Below are positions 53,392-62,600 of a DNA stretch of 64,000 nucleotides, piece by piece. Each line of letters opens with the position of its first letter. Positions within the stretch are counted from its first letter, which is position 1. Position numbers and translations under genes: made by a program. The notes under the pieces were generated by a model that worked only from the letters and a program-made list of their open reading frames with translations, was not told where the DNA came from and made no database searches. The DNA comes from Flavobacterium panacis. Lineage in GTDB: Bacteria; Bacteroidota; Bacteroidia; Flavobacteriales; Flavobacteriaceae. The DNA is taken from NCBI RefSeq assembly GCF_024649945.1, contig NZ_JANKMS010000004.1:62001-126000 (forward strand). The letters are read 5' to 3'.

Positions 53392-55335
53392 TTATAAACC
53401 TGTTATTATAAATTCGCTTCTTCTGTTGGCTTGGTGTTCTTCTTCAGTACATTTTACTCCATCAGAACATTTGTTGACAAGCTGAGTTTCTCCAAAGCCT
53501 TTTCCTGTTAATCGGTTTGCAGCTATTCCGTTTTTAATAAGCCATTTAATTGTAGATTTTGCTCTTCTATCTGATAAAGCTTCGTTGTACTTATGTGTTG
53601 CTCTACTATCTGTATGCGAACGAATATCTAATTTCATGTTTGGATAATCGTTTAAAACCACTAATATTTTTTCTAAATCTAAAGCAGCTTCTCTTCTAAT
53701 ATCAGATTTATCCAAATCGAAATAAATCATTTTGATTCCGAAACATTTACCCAAATCGTCTCCAATTGTAACTTGGCAATTTGATTTTTCTAAGGCAATT
53801 GGTAAGTTCGTTTTTCCAGTTGATTTTGAAATGGTAACGGGTATTTCTTTGGTTGTATATTCTGGTTTTTCGGCTCTTACAAAATAGGTTTTACCACATT
53901 CTACAGGGAAAACATATTTTCCTGATCCATCCGTAATAGTAGAATTTTTAACCGCCATTTTATCATCATACAAAGTAATTTTAGCTCCAGGCAAAACAAT
54001 TCCACTTTCAGAATCAGTGACAATTCCTTCAAGTTCCTGAATGCATTTTAATTTTCTTGTTTCTAAGAATTTATAAATATCATCAGAACCTTGTCCGCCG
54101 TCCTTATTAGAAGAAAAAAAGCCTCTTCTTGTTTTGGTATCAATAATATAAGCAAAATCATCTTTAGGAGAATTGATGTCTCCGCCAACGTTCTGGATAT
54201 TATCAATTTTTCCATTATCATCAATACTGCCCACAAAAACATCCAAACCTCCTAATCCGGGATGACCGTCAGATGAAAAGTAAATTTCATTTTCGTCTGT
54301 TACAAACGGATAGGTTTCTTTTCCTTCTGTATTGATAGTGTTTCCAAGATTTTCAGGAGTTCCAAAACCTCCATTTGAATTAATACTGACTTTATATAAA
54401 TCAGATTGTCCGATAGAGCCTGGCATATCAGAAGAAAAATATAAAGTTTTCTCATCTGGACTTAAAGCAGGATGACCTGCGCTGTAATTGTTGCTATTAA
54501 ACGGAAGTTCTATAATGTTGTTCCATTTGTTTTTTTCGTCTAAAGTAGCTTTGTAAATCTTTATCAAAGTAGTTCTGTGATCGTCTTTTCCTTTTTTACC
54601 GTCAATATAATTGTTTCTGGTAAAGTAAACTGTTTTTCCATCTTTAGTAAAAACAGGAGAAGCTTCGTGGAATTTTGTATTAATCGCAGATTTAAACTTG
54701 TTTACTTTTGTTGCATTACCTGTTTCTGGATTTAGATCGGCATTGTAAATATTTGTAAAATATTCGCCAGTCCATTTATGTTTGCGTTGCGAGAAATTCC
54801 CAGTATCTCTTGCCGATGCAAAATAAATTTTATTGTTGTAAACAAATGATCCATAATCGGAGTATTTACTGTTTATACCAGCATCTTCTACTTTGTATCT
54901 TCCTGAATTGGCTTTAATTTCATCCAAATAATTGCCATCAGCTTTGTAGAATTTAGCTCTCGAATCGTTTTTGGATTTTGCATTAAATTCATTAAGCATT
55001 TTATTAGCCTTGCCAGTATCTCCTGTAGATTTTAGAGATTGGGCATATCTGTAATAATACTCTGGTTCGACAGTTGTATTCATGGCAAATAACTCACCAT
55101 ACCATTTTGCAGCTCCTTCAAAATTAGAATTAAAATAATAGGCATTACCTAATTTTTTAAACATATCTTCAGATTTGTAACCTTTGGCAGCCACTTTTTC
55201 ATAGGTTTTAATGGCGTCAACATAAGCATAACTATCATATTTCTTATCGCCAGAATTTATTTTTGCCTGTTGTGCGTAAGTGCTAAATGAAAAGAAACTT
55301 ATAATTGTAAGGAAAAGTAGTGTATAGTTTTTCAT
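53392..55335 (-). CDS. OmpA family protein with TPR and PD40 propeller, type IX secretion associated
   Basis: A 647-residue exported protein. The signal peptide (1-21) is followed by TPR-like helices (about 30-130), a PD40/WD40-like propeller (about 155-420: KTVYFTRNNYIDG, GHPALSPDEKTLYFSSDMPGSIG, IYFSSDGHPGLGG, GFFSSNKDGGQGSDDIYKF), a carboxypeptidase regulatory-like domain (about 432-510), and a C-terminal OmpA domain (about 535-647: IYFDLDKSDIRREA, RSHTDSRATHKYNEALSDRRA) that binds peptidoglycan. The gene lies 11 bp after the PorP/SprF gene. In Bacteroidota this trio order (adhesin, PorP/SprF, OmpA) is associated with display of type IX secretion substrates. Confidence 0.9.
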   Translation of the reverse strand: MKNYTLLFLTIISFFSFSTYAQQAKINSGDKKYDSYAYVDAIKTYEKVAAKGYKSEDMFKKLGNAYYFNSNFEGAAKWYGELFAMNTTVEPEYYYRYAQSLKSTGDTGKANKMLNEFNAKSKNDSRAKFYKADGNYLDEIKANSGRYKVEDAGINSKYSDYGSFVYNNKIYFASARDTGNFSQRKHKWTGEYFTNIYNADLNPETGNATKVNKFKSAINTKFHEASPVFTKDGKTVYFTRNNYIDGKKGKDDHRTTLIKIYKATLDEKNKWNNIIELPFNSNNYSAGHPALSPDEKTLYFSSDMPGSIGQSDLYKVSINSNGGFGTPENLGNTINTEGKETYPFVTDENEIYFSSDGHPGLGGLDVFVGSIDDNGKIDNIQNVGGDINSPKDDFAYIIDTKTRRGFFSSNKDGGQGSDDIYKFLETRKLKCIQELEGIVTDSESGIVLPGAKITLYDDKMAVKNSTITDGSGKYVFPVECGKTYFVRAEKPEYTTKEIPVTISKSTGKTNLPIALEKSNCQVTIGDDLGKCFGIKMIYFDLDKSDIRREAALDLEKILVVLNDYPNMKLDIRSHTDSRATHKYNEALSDRRAKSTIKWLIKNGIAANRLTGKGFGETQLVNKCSDGVKCTEEEHQANRRSEFIITGL

Positions 55336-55346
55336 GATCCAATTTT

Positions 55347-56258
55347 TTAAAAGAAACGAGGAGTTGTCATTTTACCGTTGTTTTTGAATAATTCGTAACG
55401 AAGGAAGATTTCATGTGAACCCGAATTATATCTTTTTAATCGGGTTGTTTCGTTATCATAACCATAACCAATGTATAATCCGTCCGTAACCTGAAAACCT
55501 GCCATCGCACTTACTGCGGCATCCCATCTGTAGGCAACTCCAAGGGTTAGTTTTTCAAAAAACATAAAGTTTGCCGATACATCTACCTGAAGAGGAGCTC
55601 CTTCAACCATTTTTGTCAGCACTGCGGGTTTAAATTTTATTTCCTGAGAAAAATCGAAAACATAACCACCTATTAAATAATAATTGATCTTGTCTTTATA
55701 AATTGCAACATCATTATCATCATAACGATTGGTCTGAATGAAATTGGGTACCGATAATCCAATATAAGCTTTGTTGGAATGCCAGTAAACACCAGCTCCT
55801 ACATTTGGCGAAAAATCATTATTTAAGTTTTGAAATTGTGGATCTCCAGCAGTTTCTGGATTTAGTTTTGTGACGTCTAGATTAAAAATATCAGCTGTAC
55901 CTTTTATACCAAATGAAAGTTTCCAATTCTCTGATGTGGGTACACTGTAAGAAAGATCTACAGAAAATTGATTTTCATTAGTAGGTCCAATTTTATCATT
56001 AACCAGCGAAACTCCAAGTCCGAGATTGCTATTATTTATTGGTGTATTAATAGAAATAGTATTGGTTTTAGGAGCACCATCCAGTCCTACCCATTGATCA
56101 CGATGTAAAGCAAAAACGCTTAATGCGCCACGAGAACCAGCATAAGCAGGGTTTATGTTAATTGTGTTGTACATATATTGTGTAAACTGTGCATCTTGTT
56201 GTGCATAGCCACCATATGTTACTAACAGAATGACGAAGAAAAATAATTTTGTTCTCAT
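55347..56258 (-). CDS. PorP/SprF family type IX secretion outer-membrane protein
   Basis: A 303-residue outer-membrane protein with a signal peptide (MRTKLFFFVILLVTYGGYAQQ) and the family opening DAQFTQYMYNTININPAYAGSRG. Later strands such as WVGLDGAPKTNTISINTPI, YWHSNKAYIGLSVPNF and LTLGVAYRWDAAVSAMAGFQ fit PorP/SprF. Members attach or stabilise particular type IX secreted adhesins, especially those with type B C-terminal domains such as the upstream neighbour. The ATG at 56258 is chosen for the signal peptide. A 14-bp hairpin lies in the spacer before it. Confidence 0.93.
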   Translation of the reverse strand: MRTKLFFFVILLVTYGGYAQQDAQFTQYMYNTININPAYAGSRGALSVFALHRDQWVGLDGAPKTNTISINTPINNSNLGLGVSLVNDKIGPTNENQFSVDLSYSVPTSENWKLSFGIKGTADIFNLDVTKLNPETAGDPQFQNLNNDFSPNVGAGVYWHSNKAYIGLSVPNFIQTNRYDDNDVAIYKDKINYYLIGGYVFDFSQEIKFKPAVLTKMVEGAPLQVDVSANFMFFEKLTLGVAYRWDAAVSAMAGFQVTDGLYIGYGYDNETTRLKRYNSGSHEIFLRYELFKNNGKMTTPRFF

Positions 56259-56356
56259 AGTAAATGGATTATTTTTATTGTTATCATTGACTTTCTTATT
56301 GAAAATCAATGAGTTGTTTTTGTGTGAAAACAAGTGTGTTTTGCATTGGATTTAAA

Positions 56357-56390
56357 CACATTCTGTAAAATGATACTTTTACAGAATGTG
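56357..56390 (-). other. Intra-operonic 14-bp hairpin between adhesin and PorP/SprF genes
   Basis: A perfect 14-bp stem (56357-56370 with 56377-56390) with a 6-nt loop, followed on the minus strand by TTTAAA. It could act as a partial terminator or RNA stabiliser that tunes PorP/SprF levels relative to the adhesin. Confidence 0.6.
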
Positions 56391-56402
56391 CTTAAGTAGT
56401 TG

Positions 56403-56690
56403 TTATTTTGATAGATATAAATAGCCGCTTAATTTGTTGTCTTGAAGATTATTGCTTCCGTCTAGGGACTTATAATTGATGATGTAAAAATAAGTTCCAG
56501 TAGGTAATCCGTCAGATTGTTTAACGGTTGTTCTTCCTCTTGAAATTCCATCAAAAGCATTTGTTGTATTGTTGTAGTTTTTAGTCTCAAAAACCAAAAT
56601 ACCCCAACGATTATAGATTTCGACAGTATTTTCTGGATAGCAGGTTACGTCATCGATGTTGTCAATTTTGAATGTTTCATTGAAATTGTC
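56403..56690 (-). other. Type B C-terminal sorting domain of the adhesin
   Basis: The last ~95 codons encode FSPNGDNFNETFKI, VEIYNRWGILVFETKNY, WDG-like AFDGISRG, LPTGTYFYIINY and the GYLYLSK end, the pattern of the gliding-motility-associated C-terminal domain (TIGR04131-type). Such domains direct type IX export and need a PorP/SprF-like partner. Confidence 0.9.
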
Positions 56691-59600
56691 TCCATTTGGT
56701 GAAAATGCATTATGAGGGAAAACTTCTCCACAGGCCAAAACTTTACAATCATCATTTACTTCCATGTCTAATACGATACTTCTTGGACATTTTTCATCAG
56801 CAATCAGATATTCAAAAGTGTAATTTCCGAGTGCCAGACCAAATGGATTAAAGACACTGCCCTGAAGCGCATTTGAATTGGTTTTATCGACCCAAGTTCC
56901 TGTAATCGGACTGCCTTCTGGAAGTAGAGTAGTCAAATTAATTAATGATGAATCATCAGTACATGCTGTGCTTTTAATATTGGTAACACCATTTGGAACC
57001 ACAGTTATGGTTACAGTTGCGGTATCACAATTCTCTGAGCTTAATTTGTCACAGATTCTATAGTTGTAAGTATACGTTCCCGCTGGTGTTAAACTAGAAA
57101 CCGTTACATTTCCTAAACCATCAATTGTAATATTTGGATTAGTTTGAGAAGTAAGTGTAAAGTTCACCATTTCTAATGTTACAGGAGTTGTACCTTTTAC
57201 GTCGTTTGCCAATACATTTCCAACTAATCCGAAAGTATTACATCCAATATTGCTGTAACTATCATCATTTGCTACAACAGGTGTTGGAGGTGCTGATGGA
57301 GTAGTAACAGTTACGGTTACTATAGCTGTATCGCAATTTCCGAAATCGGCTTTTTCACAAATTTGATAAGTTAATGTGTAAGTTCCAGCAGGTGTGTTTG
57401 GAGCAACATTTACAGAACCATCTGAATTTAAAGTTATAGCACCTTTTGGATCAGGAATAGTAGTGGTTAATGTTACATCATTAATGTTAACTGCTGTACC
57501 GTTTAAGGTATCATTAGTGAGAACATTTATAACATTATTTGCTCCTGTAACTCCGTTTACCGGACCAGCAGTATCATCATTTGCTATTATGGCAAATGTT
57601 GGCCTTGCTGTACAATAAGGATCAGAAGGTGGATAATCAACGATTATCGTTTCGCTAGGATTTAAAGATATTATCAAATTAGCTTTTGGGCGTAATTTTT
57701 CAAATCCATCAACACCTTGAACCCATTTATTGTTTTCAAAAATCCATCCTGGCCAGTCTATTCCTTTCCCGTTTACATCAACTATAGCTCCAGGCCATAA
57801 TATTCTGCCGCTTAAAGGTAAATCTGAAGTTGTTGTAATGGCATTGTTGTTACTATCTGACCATGTAATACTTACACCATTTACTGGCGTAAAGTTTAAT
57901 GGAGTCACTACATAATCAACGTATGGAACATCATTAACACATATCGCAGTTGCAGTAACCGTCATTTTTGGTGCTTCAATAGTAATGGTAACGATAGCCG
58001 TGTCGCAGTTATCAGGCTGAGCAGCCTCACAAATTTGATATACAAGAGTTAACGTTCCTACTGGAGCATTTGGCAATACATCTACAGAACCATCAGGATT
58101 TAACTGTAAATAATTATTCGGTGTTACTGTTGTTAAGATTACATCTGAAGGAGTTACTAAATTACCTTCAAGAGTATCATTTGAAAATATATTTAGAACA
58201 TTTACAGTAGTATGATTTACTCCTGCAATTGGTCCAGCATTATCATCATTTGCAATAATTTTCTTTTTAACCTTACAGTTTACGCTAAAAGTCTGAACAA
58301 GTTCTGTTTTGTTTCCAGCACAATCTGTTAAAGTGTAAGTTCTGGTCAAGATATAGACATTTCCATCACATGCTCCTGTAGCATCCGAAACAGTTATATT
58401 TACTGTTGGACTACAGTTATCTGCAGCGTCTTTAATATCTGAAGAACTTCCTACTGGAATTAAATCAGCGCTCGCTAAATTAATTAAATTGGCAGGAGCT
58501 GTTCCGGTTGGAGGAGTTGTGTCTCTAACGGTAATAATTTGAGTGTATGATGCTGTATTTCCTCCACAATCACTGGTTTTCCAAGTACGTGTTAAGATGT
58601 AGTTAGTTGGACACCCATTCTGGATATTAGACTTTGTTTCTGTAAATACAATTGGTAAATCACCATTGCAATTATCAGAAGCTGTCATTTCAGCTGCTTG
58701 AGGAATTGCATCACATGAAACCGTAACATCTTGTGGAAGAGCTCCTGTAAATGTTGGTGCAGTGGTATCCTGAATGTTGATTACTTGCGTGAAAGTATCG
58801 GAAGTATTGCCACAATCGTCTTTTACCGTCCATGTGTTGGTGTAAGTTCCCGCATTAGCACAAGTTGCAGAAGCCACAAACTGACCGCTCACTTTTACAA
58901 TATTTGTCACATCAGCATCGCAAGAATCTGAAGCCGTTGGGAATAAAGCCTGAGCATTGGCTAAAGCTGCTGCATCGCTGCATTCTATTGTTTTGTTTAA
59001 TGAACCTGCTAAAGTCGTCCAAGTTGGTGCAGTGGTATCTTGAATGGTGATAACTTGCGTGAAAGTATCAGAAGTATTTCCGCAATCGTCTTTTACCGTC
59101 CATGTATTGGTATAAGTTCCCGCATTCGCACAAGTTGCAGAAGCCACAAACTGACCGCTCACTTTTACAATATTTGTCACATCAGCATCGCAAGAATCTG
59201 AAGCCGTTGGAAATAAAGCCTGAGCATTTGCTAAAGCTGCCGCATCGCTGCATTCTATTGTTTTGTCTAATGAACCTACTAAAGTCGTCCATGTTGGCGC
59301 AGTGGTATCCTGAATGGTGATAACTTGCGTGAAAGTATCAGAAGTATTGCCACAATCATCTTTTACAGTCCAAGTATTGGTATAAGTTCCCGCATTCGCA
59401 CAAGTTGCAGAAGCCACAAACTGACCGCTTACTTTTATTATGTTCGTCACATCAGCATCGCAAGAGTCTGAAGCCGTTGGAAATAAAGCTTGAGCATTTA
59501 CTAAAGCTGTCGCATCACTGCATTCTATTGTTTTGTCTAATGAACCTGCTAAAGTCGTCCACGCTGGCGCAGTTGTGTCCTGAATTGTGATCACTTGCGT

Positions 59601-62600
59601 GAAAGTATCAGAAGTATTTCCGCAATCGTCTTTTACCGTCCATGTGTTGGTGTAAGTTCCCGCATTCGAACAAGTTGCAGAAGCCATAAACTGACCGCTC
59701 ACTTTTACAATATTTGTCACATCAGCATCGCAAGAATCTGAAGCCGTTGGGAATAAAGCCTGAGCATTTGCTAAAGCTGCTGTATCGCTACATTCTATTG
59801 TTTTGTTTAATGAACCTGCTAAAGTCGTCCATGCTGGCGCAGTGGTATCCTGAATGGTGATTACTTGCATGAAAGTATCAGAAGTATTGCCGCAATCGTC
59901 TTTTACCGTCCATGTGTTGGTGTAAGTTCCCGCATTCGCACAAGTTGTAGAAGCCACAAACTGACCGCTCACTTTTACAATATTTGTCACATCAGCATCA
60001 CAAGAATCTGAAGCCGTTGGAAATAAAGTCTGAGCATTTGCTAAAGCTGCTGCATCGCTACATTCTATTGTTTTGTCTAATGAACCTGCTAAAGTTGTCC
60101 ATGTTGGAGCTGTAATGTCTTGTACAATAATAGTTTGACTAACAGGAAGAGAAGTGTTTCCACAAGAATCTTTTGCAGTCCACGTTCTTGTTTTGGTATA
60201 AGATCCGGCACAGTTTCCAGGTGTTATTGTATCTACATAAGTTAAAGATGCTATTGTACCATTGTTATCAGTAGCAGTTGCCTGTGTAAAAACTGGTTCT
60301 GCTGGACAATTGATTGTTGTTACTTCCGGTAACGGATTTATAACAGGAATGACAGCATCTCCATCAAGAATAGTAAATGATTCAGAAATGTTACATCCAT
60401 TTGCATCTGTAATTAAGACTGTATAATTACCAGAAGCAAGAGTAGTAGCTGTTGCTGTTGTCTGAACTGGAGTTGTGTTCCATGAATAAGTATAGCCAGC
60501 TGTTCCTCCAGAAACAGTTACAGTTGCAGAACCATTGTTGCCACCACCGCATGTAACATCGGTCTGAGTTTTTGTTGCACTTAATGCACTTTGAGGTTGC
60601 GAAATGGTAACAGTACAAGTTGTAGTATAATTTAATTTATCTGTTACTGTTACAGTATGTAAACCAGCACTTAGAGTAATAGCTTGAGCTGTTGTTTCTC
60701 CGTTATCCCAAAGATAAGTGTAATCACCATTTCCGCCTACAGCAGTTATTGTTGCTTTACCGGTATTTTCTCCAAAACATTTTACAGGACTATCTTGAGA
60801 AATACTGCAAGAAAGAACATTTGGTTCGGTTATCGTTACGGTACAAGTTGTAGTACAGCCTTTGGAATCTGTTACAGTTACGGAATGAGTTCCAGCGCTT
60901 AATGAAATTGCTTTTTGAGTCGTTTCGTTATTGTCCCATAAATAAGTATAATCTCCGTTTCCACCAATTGGTGTTACTGTTGCTTCTCCATTGCTTAAAC
61001 CATTTGCAGAAACTGCTTTGTTTTGAATAATGGAACAACTAAGAGCAGTTGTTGGCTGTATAATTATTACAGAGTTAGATTGAGAAGAACAAGAATCAGT
61101 TACAGTTAATGTATAGGTTCCCGCAGGCAGATTTGCAACTGTTGCTGTAATTCCAACTTCAACATTTGCGCTGTTTTTCCAAGAATAATTTACTGTTCCA
61201 ACAGCGTTTGTTACAGTTCCTGCTGTTACAGATCCAGTATTTGCTCCATAGCAAGAAATATCAGTTTTAGAAGAATTTCCAAGAGTCAATGCAGCAGTTG
61301 GTTGTGCAATTGTCACTGAGTTAGATTGAGAAGAACAAGAATCAGTTACAGTTAATGTATAGGTTCCCGCAGGCAGATTTGCAACTGTTGCTGCAGTTCC
61401 AACTTCAACATTGGCAATGTTTTTCCAAGAATAATTTACTGTTCCAACAGCATTTGTTACAGTTCCTGCTGTTACAGATCCAGTACTTGTTCCGTAGCAA
61501 GAAATATCTGTTTTAGAAGAATTTCCAAGAGCTAAGGCAGCAGTTGGTTGTTCAATTGTCACAGAGTTAGATTGAGAAGAACAAGAGTCGGTTACGGTTA
61601 ACGTATAAGTTCCCGCAGGTAAATTTGCAATTGTTGCTGTAGTTCCGACTTCAACATTTGCACTGTTTTTCCAAGAATAACTTACTGTTCCAACAGCGTT
61701 TGTTACAGTTCCTGCTGTTATAGTTCCTGTACTTGTTCCATAGCAAGAAATATCTGTTTTAGAAGAATTTCCAAGAGCTAAAGCAGCAGCTGGTTGTAAA
61801 ACACTAATTATTAATGTTCCTGCACATCCATTTGCATCGGTTGCAGTAACTTCATAATTTCCGAAACCTAAATTAGTTAAGGTTTGTGATGTGCCAGTGT
61901 ATGCAGCACCATTTTTTTTCCATGAATAAGTGTAAGGACCAACTCCTCCCGAAGCATTGTTAATACTGATTGATCCAGTAGATCCATTAAAACATTTTAC
62001 ATCAACATGTGAAGCTGTAATTTCTGTTACTGTAACGGTACTTTTTGTAACTGTAACAGGTTTTATGTCATAACAATTAGAAGCATTTGTTCCCTTTATA
62101 TAATAAGTACCTGGAATTGCGGCGCTAAAATTGGTCAATGGAGTAGTCGCAGTTGCATCAGTCCAATAGGTATAAGTTAATCCAGTAGTGCTTCCAGCAG
62201 TAATAGTTGCCGCAGTTAAGTCTAACGAAGTTGCAGGCGCACAAATTGGAAGCGGATTAGTAATGACAACTGTTGGTTTTGCATTTACATTAACAACAAT
62301 TTCTTTTTTAGGACCAATACAAGCATTTGTTTTTCCTTCTGCTACGTAAAAGGTAAATTGACCAGCTGTTGTAGTTAAAGGTGTTATAGATTGTTGTGCT
62401 GTAGAAGTTGTTGTTTGGTAATAGTATAATGTATATTCCGGTTTACTTGCAACAGCTGTTAAAGGAACTGCATTATCACCAATGCAATAATTTACAGGAC
62501 CTGCCACTGTTGGCATTGTTGTAATGCTTTCGATGGTAATTGTAAATTGAAAGTAACAACCGCTGCTGGCTCCTCCTGGAGGAATAGCATAATACGTTTT

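Noticed and set aside
58731..60902. Plus-strand frames of 60-72 codons inside the adhesin repeats
   Set aside because: They recur with the 270-bp period because the adhesin repeats do; they are antisense shadows with no start context.
58761..61787. CRISPR-like array
   Set aside because: Period is 246-270 bp, repeats are in frame and coding, and there are no unique spacers between short repeats.
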